Shown here in pieces: positions 16,545-25,488 of a stretch of DNA of 60,399 nt; the first letter of the stretch is position 1; the number at the start of each line of letters is the position of its first letter. The notes under the pieces are model-generated. The model made no database searches, was not told the origin of the DNA, and saw nothing but the letters and a program-made list of their open reading frames with translations. Made by a program: the position numbers and the translations under genes. Source of the DNA: Sphingomonas zeae (lineage in GTDB: Bacteria; Pseudomonadota; Alphaproteobacteria; Sphingomonadales; Sphingomonadaceae); NCBI RefSeq assembly GCF_014197135.1, contig NZ_JACIFA010000018.1:1-60399 (forward strand), written 5' to 3'.

Positions 16545-19058
16545 ATGCTCGAGATGCGGCAGGCGAATAGCACGCCGGGTGGGCGCGTGTGCGACACCGA
16601 ACCGTTGGACGTCATCATCATCGGCGCTGGCTTTGCCGGAGTCGGGATGGCGATTTCCCTGAAGAGAGCCGGCGTGCACGCGTTCCTCATGCTGGAGAAG
16701 GCGCACGACATCGGCGGTGTCTGGCGCGACAACGAGTATCCCGGCGCCGCCTGCGACGTTCCCTCGCACCTCTACTCCTACTCCTTCGCGCCCAATCCCG
16801 ATTGGAGCCATGTCTTCGCACCACAGGCAGAGATCAGAAGCTATATCGACCGCTGCGCCGACGCTTACGGCATCCGACCTCATGTCCGGTGCGGGACGGA
16901 GGTCGCCGAAGCCCTCTACGACGAGGATGCCGGGGTCTGGCGCGTCAGCCTCGTCGATGGTGCCCGGCTGACGGCCAGGATGGTTGTCAGCGCCGTCGGC
17001 CAGCTCAGCCGTCCCGCGTTGCCGCGGATCGCCGGTCTTGATCGTCCCACGATCCCGACGTTCCACTCGGCTCGCTGGCGGCATGACGTTCCGCTCGCCG
17101 GCAAGCGTGTTGCAGTGATCGGGACGGGAGCGTCGGCGATCCAGTTGGTCCCCGCCATCGCTCCGCTCGTGGCGACGATCACCATCTTCCAGCGTTCCCC
17201 GGCACACATCATCCCTCGACCCGATCGTGCCTATAGCGAACGCGAGAAGGCGCGATTCGCCTCCGGCCCGCTCTACATGCGGCTTCAGCGCCTGAAGACC
17301 TATCTCGCTTACGAGAGCCGCGCGCTGGCCTTCACCCGCTTCAAGGCGCTCCTCGATTGGCAGGCCGGCGGTGCGTTCCGCAAGGCGCTCGGCCGCGAAA
17401 TCCCCGACCCGGCGCTCCGTGCAAAGCTCGATCCCGACTATCCGGTCGGCTGCAAGCGGGTGCTGCTTTCCAACGACTATCTACCGACCATGGCCCGGTC
17501 CAACGTGGAGGTGGTTACCGAGGCCATCGAATCGCTCACGGAAACCGGAGTAAGGACCGCCGACGGCCAGGAGCGGCCCTTCGACGCGATCATTTATGGG
17601 ACCGGGTTCGCAGCCACCGACTTCCTAGTGCCGATGCGCGTCGTGGGTCGGGGCGGCGTAGACCTGCGCCAGGCCTGGCGCGACGGCGCCAGCGCCTACC
17701 TCGGCGTATCCGTTCCGAAGTTCCCGAATTTCTTCATACTCTATGGTCCCAACACAAATCTGGGGCACAATTCGATCATCTACATGCTGGAGGCGCAGAT
17801 CAGCCATGTCCTGCGCTGCCGCGCCCGAATGGCGGCCATCGGCGCGGACGCCGTAGAGGTGCGGGAGCGCGCACATCGGATGCACGATGCAAGGACGCAA
17901 CGACGCCTCACCCGCACGGTTTGGGCCGACTGCCGCAGCTGGTACACCGATGCATCCGGACGCAACACGACCAATTGGCCGGGGTTCACGTTCGCCTATC
18001 GTCGTGCCGCTCTGCGCGAAAGCCTCGATGCCTACCGCTTCACGACGGCGCGCGGCAGCGGCCACACGCTCGTCCACGCGCCCGGGGGTCGGCGCGAAGG
18101 GATGATGGCCAGTGCAATTCGCGGCCAGCTGCGGGCGACGTTCCGTCGTTTCGCCGGCCCGCCTTTCGGTCCGCAGGTGCAGCGCATGATGACGAATGCG
18201 ATCTCAGCGACGATGGCCGCCGAGCGCGGGGTGTCGCGTAGTCGGCGACGCGTCGGTCCCGTTGATGTCGAGATCGTCGGCCGGGCGACAACGCGTCGTG
18301 CTGCGATCCTGTACCTGCATGGCGGCGCCTTCTGCCTCGGCAACCCCTTCACGCACCGCGCGCTGACCAGCCGGCTTGCCGCGGCCGCGGACATCCCCGT
18401 CTGGGTCCCCGATTATCGGCTGGCGCCCGAACACCCCTATCCCGCCGCGCTGCTCGACGCGCTCGGATGCTGGCACGCGATGCGCGAAAGCGGTCTCGAA
18501 GCCTCGCAGATAGTCTTGGCAGGCGATTCTGCGGGGGGCGCTCTGGTGCTCGCGCTCGCCTTGCGGCTCATCGACGAGGGCCAGGCTCTGCCCGCCGGCC
18601 TCGCACTGCTGTCTCCTTTCATCGACGCGTCGCTCTCTGGAGAGACCCTCTCATTGATGGCGCGACGCGATCCGATGATTCGGCCGGCGTGGCTGAAGCA
18701 GGCAATGCGGTGGTATGGAGGACCGGGCGACGGTCCGCTTGACCGATCGCTGGCCGGTCTTCCGCCGATGTTTATTCAGGCGGGGGAGGACGAAACCCTG
18801 CTCGCAGACGCGGAGCGGCTCCACCGCGCCGCCCGCCGGGGCGGTGTCGCATCGACGCTCGAGGTCCATCGCCGTCGCTGGCATGTCTTCCAGCTGCAGG
18901 CGGGCTTCTTGCGATCGGCGAACGACGCGATCAGCGAGATCGCTGCTTTCGCCGTGGCAAGGGCGTCTGCCGCCGGTATCCGGTCCCCTGCGAAGCCGCA
19001 TGGCGGACACGGAGATGGCAACGCGGCGGCGCGACAGTACGAGGGAGGGATATCATGA
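16545..19058 (+). CDS. Baeyer-Villiger-type flavin monooxygenase fused to alpha/beta hydrolase
   Basis: The 837-aa protein joins two enzymes. Residues 20-500 are a class B flavin monooxygenase: FAD loop GAGFAG at 27-32, GGVWRDNEYPGAACD, NADPH loop VIGTGASAIQ near 190 and YGTGF near 350. The Baeyer-Villiger fingerprint is partial: HSARW is present near 173 but the preceding F-x-G is not. Residues 535-825 are a hormone-sensitive-lipase-type hydrolase: oxyanion HGGAF near 593, nucleophile GDSAGG near 660, Asp near 747 and His in RWHVF near 780. Together they could turn a ketone into an ester or lactone and then cleave it. The stop overlaps the GMC gene (ATGA). Start: ATG at 16545 after AGGACAGG; an ATG three codons later is possible. 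Confidence 0.88.
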   Translation: MLEMRQANSTPGGRVCDTEPLDVIIIGAGFAGVGMAISLKRAGVHAFLMLEKAHDIGGVWRDNEYPGAACDVPSHLYSYSFAPNPDWSHVFAPQAEIRSYIDRCADAYGIRPHVRCGTEVAEALYDEDAGVWRVSLVDGARLTARMVVSAVGQLSRPALPRIAGLDRPTIPTFHSARWRHDVPLAGKRVAVIGTGASAIQLVPAIAPLVATITIFQRSPAHIIPRPDRAYSEREKARFASGPLYMRLQRLKTYLAYESRALAFTRFKALLDWQAGGAFRKALGREIPDPALRAKLDPDYPVGCKRVLLSNDYLPTMARSNVEVVTEAIESLTETGVRTADGQERPFDAIIYGTGFAATDFLVPMRVVGRGGVDLRQAWRDGASAYLGVSVPKFPNFFILYGPNTNLGHNSIIYMLEAQISHVLRCRARMAAIGADAVEVRERAHRMHDARTQRRLTRTVWADCRSWYTDASGRNTTNWPGFTFAYRRAALRESLDAYRFTTARGSGHTLVHAPGGRREGMMASAIRGQLRATFRRFAGPPFGPQVQRMMTNAISATMAAERGVSRSRRRVGPVDVEIVGRATTRRAAILYLHGGAFCLGNPFTHRALTSRLAAAADIPVWVPDYRLAPEHPYPAALLDALGCWHAMRESGLEASQIVLAGDSAGGALVLALALRLIDEGQALPAGLALLSPFIDASLSGETLSLMARRDPMIRPAWLKQAMRWYGGPGDGPLDRSLAGLPPMFIQAGEDETLLADAERLHRAARRGGVASTLEVHRRRWHVFQLQAGFLRSANDAISEIAAFAVARASAAGIRSPAKPHGGHGDGNAAARQYEGGIS

Positions 19059-20683
19059 TCGCTGGTGCGGACTACATCGTCGTCGGGGCGGGGCCGGGCG
19101 GCTGCGCGGTGGCGTCGCGACTGGCGGCAGCGCGGCCGGATCGCATCGTCGTGCTGCTCGAGACCGGCCCCTCGAAGCCCTCGGTCCTGACCAAGGTGCC
19201 GCTCGGCATCGCCGGTATGGTCGCGTTCAGGGGTCGGCATAACTATGCCTATCTGACGGAACCCCAGCCACAGCTAGGCGGCAGGCGCGGCTATCAGCCC
19301 CGTGGACGCGGCGTCGGCGGATCAAGCCTGATCAACGCGATGATCTACGTGCGCGGACAGCCGGAGGATTACGATGAGTGGGATGCGCTGGGCGCGTCGG
19401 GCTGGTCCTGGAAAGAGGTGCTTCCCTATTTCCGCCGCGCCGAGTCGAACGCCCGCGGTGCCGATGCACGGCACGGGGGTGACGGCCCCCTGCGCGTCGA
19501 GGATCTGCGGGAACCCAATCCTGCAACCCAAGCCTTTATCGAGGCCGCAAAACAGGCGGGGTTTCGCTACAATTCCGATTTCAACGGCCCCGATCAGCAG
19601 GGCGTTGGCGCCTATCAGGTGTTCCAGCGCGAGGGGCGGCGCTTCAGCGCGGCGGACGCCTACCTCGGCGAGGACCGGTCTCGCTACCGCAACCTGATCG
19701 TGCTCGGCGACACCAAGGCCGTGCGCATTTGCTTCGACGGCCGCCGTGCAAGCGGCGTCGTGGTGCGGAAGGGCAATGAGGACCATGTCATCGAAGCGCG
19801 TGAGGAAATCGTCCTGGCGGCCGGCGCCTTCGGCACCCCCCAATTGCTGATGGCGTCAGGCGTCGGCCCGGCCTTCCATTTGCGCGACCTCGGCATTCCC
19901 GTCATCGCGGACCGACGGGAAGTCGGCGCCAACCTGCAGGATCACATCGATTACACGATCAACGTCAGGAGCGGTGCGGCCGGCCTATTCGGACTCAGTG
20001 CCGCCACTGCGGCCGCCATGCCAGCGGCGATCAGCCGCTGGCGACGCGGCGGGCGCGGAATGCTGACTTCGAACGTCGCTGAGGCCGGCGGCTTCCTGAA
20101 GACCGATCCCTTGCTTGGGCGGCCGGACGTCCAGCTGCACTTCTGTCTGGGGATCGTCGACGATCATAACCGCAAGCTCCATATCGGTCGCGGCTATTCG
20201 ATCCATGTATGTGCACTGCGACCTCATAGTCGCGGCACCGTGCGACTGACCTCGCCGGACATGCGCGACGCGCCGGCCATCGATCCCGCCTTCCTGTCGG
20301 ATCCGCGCGACCTCGACACGCTGGTGAAGGGCGTAAAGATCGCGCAGCGGATCATGGTCGCGCCCGCGCTCGCGGCGTTGGGAGGGAAACCGGTATACGG
20401 CAGCGGTCGGGACGACGACGCGACGCTGCGCACGCTGATTCGGGATCATGCCGACACGATCTACCATCCTGTCGGAACGTGCCGAATGGGCAGCGACGAG
20501 AACGCTGTCGTCGATGCGCAGCTGCGTGTCCAGGGCGTAACGGGACTGCGGATTGCGGACGCTTCGATCATGCCGCGGCTGATCAGTGGCAATACGCAGG
20601 CCCCGACCGCGATGATCGGCGAGCGGGCATCCGACCTGATTCTGGGACGCAACTCAGCCGCGATCTCACCGATGGCCGCCTGA
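19055..20683 (+). CDS. GMC-family FAD-dependent alcohol oxidoreductase
   Basis: The 542-aa glucose-methanol-choline oxidoreductase has an N-terminal FAD loop GAGPGGCAVASRL, the GMC signature GRGVGGSSLINAMIYVRG near 88-105 and LAAGAFGTPQLLMASGVGP near 255, and the C-terminal catalytic pair in HPVGTCRMG and GNTQAP. It resembles choline- and alkanol-type dehydrogenases that oxidise primary alcohols to aldehydes. It is translationally coupled to the monooxygenase-hydrolase, so it probably oxidises the alcohol released by ester cleavage, passing the aldehyde to the nearby ALDH. It has no signal peptide and is likely cytoplasmic. Confidence 0.9.
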   Translation: MIAGADYIVVGAGPGGCAVASRLAAARPDRIVVLLETGPSKPSVLTKVPLGIAGMVAFRGRHNYAYLTEPQPQLGGRRGYQPRGRGVGGSSLINAMIYVRGQPEDYDEWDALGASGWSWKEVLPYFRRAESNARGADARHGGDGPLRVEDLREPNPATQAFIEAAKQAGFRYNSDFNGPDQQGVGAYQVFQREGRRFSAADAYLGEDRSRYRNLIVLGDTKAVRICFDGRRASGVVVRKGNEDHVIEAREEIVLAAGAFGTPQLLMASGVGPAFHLRDLGIPVIADRREVGANLQDHIDYTINVRSGAAGLFGLSAATAAAMPAAISRWRRGGRGMLTSNVAEAGGFLKTDPLLGRPDVQLHFCLGIVDDHNRKLHIGRGYSIHVCALRPHSRGTVRLTSPDMRDAPAIDPAFLSDPRDLDTLVKGVKIAQRIMVAPALAALGGKPVYGSGRDDDATLRTLIRDHADTIYHPVGTCRMGSDENAVVDAQLRVQGVTGLRIADASIMPRLISGNTQAPTAMIGERASDLILGRNSAAISPMAA

Positions 20684-20702
20684 TTCGCTCACATGACCAA
20701 AA

Positions 20703-21716
20703 TCAGGCGCGGCGGCGGCGCTGCAGACTGGGAGGGGCGCCTGACCACTTCTTGTACGCCTGCGAAAAGCTGGACGCATCGCTGAAGCCCAGCCGCTCTG
20801 CGATGTCGGCAAGATTTAGCGTCCCGTCGTCCAGCAATTCGTCGGCGATAGCGCGGCGGTAGTCGGCGGAGATTTGTCGGAAGCTGGTCCCCTCGTCATG
20901 GAGACGGCGCTTGATCGTTCGCTCGCTCGTGTTCGCGTAATCGGCGAAGCTTGGAAGGCTTCCCGTGGCGTTCGCCGGCAGCGTGCTCAGATACTGGCGG
21001 ACAAGGGTTCCCATCCTCAGATATCCTCGACGGCGCTCCATGAGTTGGGAGCACATCTGTTCGCACATGGCGGTCGTCACGGGGTCAGCGTTAGGCAAAG
21101 GACGTCGGAAGGGCTCGATGTCGAACGTGATGCTGTTCGTCGGGCAGTTCGGTGTCGGCCATGCACCGAAGAGCGACATGCCGGGCATCGGCAACGCGGA
21201 TCGCAGGTCGAAGCCACGCAGTGTGAAGTCTTTCCCGACAAGTTCGCTTTCTAGCGTGGCCGCCGCCGCCATGTCGCGAAGCAGCAGGAACGAGCGCTCG
21301 GACTCGCCGATCCCTCCGCCCGGCTCGCTGAACTGCAAGACGCCAATCTGCTCGTCTTGATGGAAAGAGATGGCGCAATAGGCGTAGGTGAGCGACAGGA
21401 ACCGAAGTGCGAGGGATATAGCGTCGAGGCCGGTTGCGCTGCTGATCAGTCCATAGCCCCAGAGCCCGTAGGTGGAAAAGCGGTATCGCTGGCCGACCTC
21501 TATACCCAGGCCGACCGGATCCCCCAATGCGCCCAGGAGGTTGCTGACGACCTGCAACTCCTGCTCCGCCGTGATCTCGATTTTGGGATCCAAGATTTGC
21601 GCGGGGCCAAGCCGCGTGCCCGCGAGCAGGGCTGGTAGCGAAAGACCGCGTTCCGCGCCAAAGGCCGTCATCAGTCGAACGCTGGCGGTGCTCCGCGCAA
21701 AGTTCCAGAAGGGCAT
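20703..21716 (-). CDS. AraC-family transcriptional regulator (arabinose-binding-domain type)
   Basis: The 337-aa regulator has an N-terminal ligand-binding domain of the OruR/ArgR-like Arabinose_bd type (residues about 20-200) and a C-terminal double helix-turn-helix (residues 240-332) with SERTIKRRLHDEGTSFRQI and LADIAERLGFSDASSFSQAYKKWSG. Such regulators often activate catabolic genes in response to a pathway metabolite. It is convergent with the GMC gene, 19 bp apart, and is the only intact DNA-binding regulator I see in the island, so it probably controls the monooxygenase/GMC and ALDH units. Confidence 0.9.
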   Translation of the reverse strand: MPFWNFARSTASVRLMTAFGAERGLSLPALLAGTRLGPAQILDPKIEITAEQELQVVSNLLGALGDPVGLGIEVGQRYRFSTYGLWGYGLISSATGLDAISLALRFLSLTYAYCAISFHQDEQIGVLQFSEPGGGIGESERSFLLLRDMAAAATLESELVGKDFTLRGFDLRSALPMPGMSLFGAWPTPNCPTNSITFDIEPFRRPLPNADPVTTAMCEQMCSQLMERRRGYLRMGTLVRQYLSTLPANATGSLPSFADYANTSERTIKRRLHDEGTSFRQISADYRRAIADELLDDGTLNLADIAERLGFSDASSFSQAYKKWSGAPPSLQRRRRA

Positions 21717-22139
21717 CAGGTCCCCATGTCCTCTCGAGCGCCACTATGCGGCAAAGCTGGAGTGCATGTCACCGCCGCAGCTGGCACAAGCGGTAACGAT
21801 TGCGTCCCCAACCTTTGTTTTTTCGACCGCCTATCTCCGACATAACGCCGCTCGACGGACTGCCTCAGTCGTCGGGGCGCTGCCGTGCAGAACTTGGCCC
21901 ATAGTGTCTCACGCATGCCGTGGCGATTAAACGTATCACCCCATTGCGGGATCAAACACCGAGATGTTCGGAGCTGCAAGCACGGAAAAAGGTACCGATC
22001 GTCGGACGTCAGAAAAAGGTACAAGACTCGACCTGCCATCGACCGCCATCGAGATGGTGAACGATGCTTATGATCCAGGTTTTCCTTCGATCATGCCACT
22101 CCCATCCCACCAGCGCCGGACGCCAAAACCTTCGGCGCC
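21717..22139. other. Non-coding gap upstream of the AraC gene
   Basis: No gene is recognised in these 423 bp. An 11-bp direct repeat GAAAAAGGTAC occurs at 21985-21995 and 22012-22022, offset by 27 bp. The region must contain the AraC promoter near its left end; the right end lies just past the acyl-CoA dehydrogenase stop. Confidence 0.4.
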
Positions 22140-23855
22140 TCAGGCCAGCAGCAGTGCTGGATCGATCGCATAGAGCTGGTCTGCCGATGCACTGGCTGCG
22201 GCCGCCAGCCCGATCGCCTCAGGAACTATCTGATCAAGATAGAATGTCGTCGTTGCTTTCTTGGCCTGGCCGAATTCGTCGTCGGCCGCTGCGCTGTGCT
22301 GCTTTTCCATCAGCCAACCGCAGACCGCGACCGACAGCATCGTCAGGAAGGGATAGCTGGCCGCGAGCCGATCGTCGGCATCGGCAGCGGCAAGACGGCG
22401 TCCAACATTCTCGCAGCAATCGATCAGTTGCTTGAGTGGCGCCGATTTCGCAGTCGCTCGCAAATTGTCAATCAACGCGGCAAAGGCTTTGCCGCCGGAC
22501 AGGCTGAGCTTGCGGCCGACGAGATCTGCCGCCTGGATCCCGTTGGTACCCTCGTAGATGGGGGTGATGCGGGCGTCTCGGAAGAACTGCGCAGCGCCCG
22601 TCTCCTCGACATAGCCCATGCCTCCATGCACCTGAACCCCGATCGACGCGATCTCGTTGCCGAGATCGGTGGCATGCGCCTTGGCGAGCGGCGTAAGGAG
22701 TTCGAGCCGGTCTCGAGCTTCATCGTCGCCAATCTTCACGAGATCGACCTGCGCGGCGGCATAGTAGACCAGGGCGCGCGCGGCTTGCGTCTGGGCGGCC
22801 ATCCGCATCAGCATGCGCCGCACGTCCGGATGATCCGCGATCCGTACCGGCGTGCGGTCAAGGGCGCCGGCGCGGGCAGATTGAACCCGTTCCAACGCAT
22901 AGGACACGGCCTTGCGCGTCGCGGCTTCACCGATCTGAACGCCTTGCAAGCCGACATTCAGGCGCGCGTTGTTCATCATCGTGAACATGGCGCGCATGCC
23001 CCCGTTCTCCGGACCGATCAACTCGCCGACGCAATCGTCATGATCGCCAAAGCTCAGGACGCATGTCGGCGAGGCGTGCAGCCCGAGTTTGTGCTCGATC
23101 GAGACCGCCTTCACGTCGTTGGGCTCAGCCGGTTTTCCGTTCGCGTCGAGACGGAACTTCGGCACGAGGAACAGGGAGATGCCGCGCGTCCCCGCTGGTG
23201 CGTTCGGCGTCCGCGCCAGCACGAGATGGACGATGTTTTCGGCCATGTCGTGGTCGCCGAAGGAGATGAAGATCTTGGTGCCCTTGATCGACCATGTCCC
23301 GTCGCCGCGGGGGAGAGCCTGCGCGCGAAGCGCGCCGACGTCCGATCCCGCCTGCGGCTCGGTGAGGTTCATCGTGCCGGTCCAGGCCCCGGTGGCGAGG
23401 TGCGACAGGTATAGCGACTGCTGTTCGGCCGAACCGTGATGGACCAGCGCCTCGATCGCGCCGACCGTCAGCGTCGGGCAGAGCGCGAAGCCGGTGTTCG
23501 CGGTCCCGAGCAGTTCCAGAACCGCCGTCTGCAGCACGAAGGGCAGTCCCTGGCCGCCATATACTACCGGAACGCCGATGGTCCCCCATCCACCTTCGAC
23601 ATAGGCCTGATACGCCGAGGCGTACCCTTCGGGCATGACGACGCCATGCTCGGTCCACCGTGCCCCGACCGTATCGCCGATACCGTTGAGCGGCCCCCAT
23701 ACGCCGGCAGCGAACTCGCCGGCTCCCTCGAGCACGGCATCGACGACGTCATCGCTGGCGTCGGAGAAAGAATCGTGCCGGGCGAGTTCGCGGATCCGGG
23801 CGACGGTATCGAGAACGAACCGGATTTCGGTGGTAGCGGGCGATGAGGGGGCCAT
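22140..23855 (-). CDS. Acyl-CoA dehydrogenase (long, DmdC/FadE-like)
   Basis: This 571-aa flavoprotein introduces an alpha-beta double bond into an acyl-CoA. It shows the N-terminal, middle and C-terminal acyl-CoA dehydrogenase domains (LTEPQAGSDVGAL near residue 160, GMGYVEETGAAQFFRDARI near 420) and the catalytic-base region IYEGTNGIQAADL near 440. The roughly 120-residue C-terminal extension is typical of the DmdC-type branch acting on modified or medium-to-long acyl-CoAs. It is the last gene of a three-gene minus-strand unit with the acyl-CoA synthetase 30 bp upstream. Confidence 0.92.
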   Translation of the reverse strand: MAPSSPATTEIRFVLDTVARIRELARHDSFSDASDDVVDAVLEGAGEFAAGVWGPLNGIGDTVGARWTEHGVVMPEGYASAYQAYVEGGWGTIGVPVVYGGQGLPFVLQTAVLELLGTANTGFALCPTLTVGAIEALVHHGSAEQQSLYLSHLATGAWTGTMNLTEPQAGSDVGALRAQALPRGDGTWSIKGTKIFISFGDHDMAENIVHLVLARTPNAPAGTRGISLFLVPKFRLDANGKPAEPNDVKAVSIEHKLGLHASPTCVLSFGDHDDCVGELIGPENGGMRAMFTMMNNARLNVGLQGVQIGEAATRKAVSYALERVQSARAGALDRTPVRIADHPDVRRMLMRMAAQTQAARALVYYAAAQVDLVKIGDDEARDRLELLTPLAKAHATDLGNEIASIGVQVHGGMGYVEETGAAQFFRDARITPIYEGTNGIQAADLVGRKLSLSGGKAFAALIDNLRATAKSAPLKQLIDCCENVGRRLAAADADDRLAASYPFLTMLSVAVCGWLMEKQHSAAADDEFGQAKKATTTFYLDQIVPEAIGLAAAASASADQLYAIDPALLLA

Positions 23856-23885
23856 TCTGTCAATCTTTCCGAAACAGTCGTGGGA

Positions 23886-25463
23886 TCAGGCGGTCGCGGG
23901 CGAGGCGGACGCGATGGCCGTCTCCCGCAGCGCCTTCTTGTCGACCTTGCCGACGCTCGTTCTTGGCAGGGCCTCACAGAAGTGGATTGCATCCGGGATG
24001 GCGTAGCGCGAGATCGCTCCCGTCTGTGCCCGGGCGGACACCGCCTGCCGCAGCGATCCCTCCGTTACCGCCGGCCCGGCCCCGCGGACGACAAATGCTA
24101 CCGGCCGCTCGCTCCAGCGAGCATCGGGAATGCCGACAACGGCCGCTTCCGCCACGCCATCTTCGGCCATCAAAAGCGATTCCAGCTCAAGCGAGGACAC
24201 CCATTCGCCACCCGTCTTGATGACGTCCTTGAGCCGATCGACAATCCGGACCGCGCCGTCCGCGTCAATCTCCGCGATGTCGCCGGTGTGCAGGCGTCCG
24301 CCATCCCACAGGGCGTTTGAGGCATCCTGTCCCGAATAACCCTGAGTGAGCCAGGGAGCACGGAGTGTCAGTTCCCCGCCGCAGGCATGGTCGACGGCGA
24401 TATCGACCAGCGGCAACGGGAAACCGGCGCGACACCGGGCTTCAACGGGCTCTCCCGGCTTGCTGCGCGCCAGGGTCACGACCGGCCCGGTTTCCGACAT
24501 GCCATATCCGGAAAGTGCGATGATCCCGACGTCCTCCGCCTCCTGCGCGAGGGCTTCAGGCAGCGCCGATCCGCCGATCATCATCGTCCAGGGAGCCAGG
24601 TCGACCGCATCTTTCCGCGCGACGTCGATCAGCATCCGCAAGATGGTCGGAACGCAATGCGAATAGGTCACGCCCTCCTTGCGCTTGAGCGCCAGAAGCG
24701 TCGCCGGATCATAGCGACCGGGATAGACCTGCTTCATCCCCAGCATCGTCGCGACATACGGCAGACCCCAGGCATGCACGTGGAACATCGGCGTCATCGG
24801 CATGTACACGTCGGTCCGCATGACGTTCTGTCCGACCGGCTGGTTTGCGATCGTCGCGGCCGCCGCCAGAGTATGCAGGACGAGTTGTCGATGCGAGAAG
24901 AAGACCTGCTTGGGATCGCCCGTCGTGCCGGTCGTGTGGAACGTCGTGGCGATAGCGTTCTCGTCGAAGTCCGCAAACGCGAAGTCGCGGTCGCCCGCCT
25001 CGACCAGGGCCTCGAAGCCGTCCGTCGCGGTGCCGCCGAAGGTCACGGTGCGCTCGATGCCGAGCGCCGGGACGAGCGCGGCGGCGAGCGCCTTGAAATC
25101 GTCGTGATAAAGAAGCGTCGAAGCGCCGCTCTGCCGGAGCGTGAAGCCGATCGCCGCCGGCGCCAAACGGACGTTGACGGTCTGCAGGATCGCACCGAGC
25201 ATGGGGATTGCGAAATAGCATTCGAGATAGCGATGGCTGTCCCAGTCCATCACTGCCACGGTGTCGCCGGCCTGAACGCCGTGTTGAGCGAGGCCCGATG
25301 CGAGGCGGTGGACACGCTCGACGAATGCAGCATAGCTGAAACGCCGTCCGTCGCTGACGATCTCGGTATCCGTCGTCTGCGGCTGGGGCAGCAGTCGCCG
25401 GATCAGGAGGGGATAGCGATACGCCTCCGCGGCAACGGTCTCGAGCAGTCTCGGCTGCGTCAT
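23886..25463 (-). CDS. Medium/long-chain acyl-CoA synthetase (AMP-forming)
   Basis: The 525-aa adenylate-forming enzyme activates a carboxylic acid with ATP and CoA. It shows the P-loop-like TTGTTGDPKQV near residue 180, YGMSETGPV near 320, the hinge region LHTGDIAEID near 395 and the C-terminal catalytic lysine in GKVDKKALR near 510. Its length and motifs resemble AlkK-type medium-chain ligases. It lies between the PQQ dehydrogenase (25 bp upstream) and the acyl-CoA dehydrogenase, so oxidation, CoA activation and the first beta-oxidation step are encoded together. Confidence 0.92.
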   Translation of the reverse strand: MTQPRLLETVAAEAYRYPLLIRRLLPQPQTTDTEIVSDGRRFSYAAFVERVHRLASGLAQHGVQAGDTVAVMDWDSHRYLECYFAIPMLGAILQTVNVRLAPAAIGFTLRQSGASTLLYHDDFKALAAALVPALGIERTVTFGGTATDGFEALVEAGDRDFAFADFDENAIATTFHTTGTTGDPKQVFFSHRQLVLHTLAAAATIANQPVGQNVMRTDVYMPMTPMFHVHAWGLPYVATMLGMKQVYPGRYDPATLLALKRKEGVTYSHCVPTILRMLIDVARKDAVDLAPWTMMIGGSALPEALAQEAEDVGIIALSGYGMSETGPVVTLARSKPGEPVEARCRAGFPLPLVDIAVDHACGGELTLRAPWLTQGYSGQDASNALWDGGRLHTGDIAEIDADGAVRIVDRLKDVIKTGGEWVSSLELESLLMAEDGVAEAAVVGIPDARWSERPVAFVVRGAGPAVTEGSLRQAVSARAQTGAISRYAIPDAIHFCEALPRTSVGKVDKKALRETAIASASPATA

Positions 25464-25488
25464 GATTTCTCCTAAGGCTTTGGTTGTT

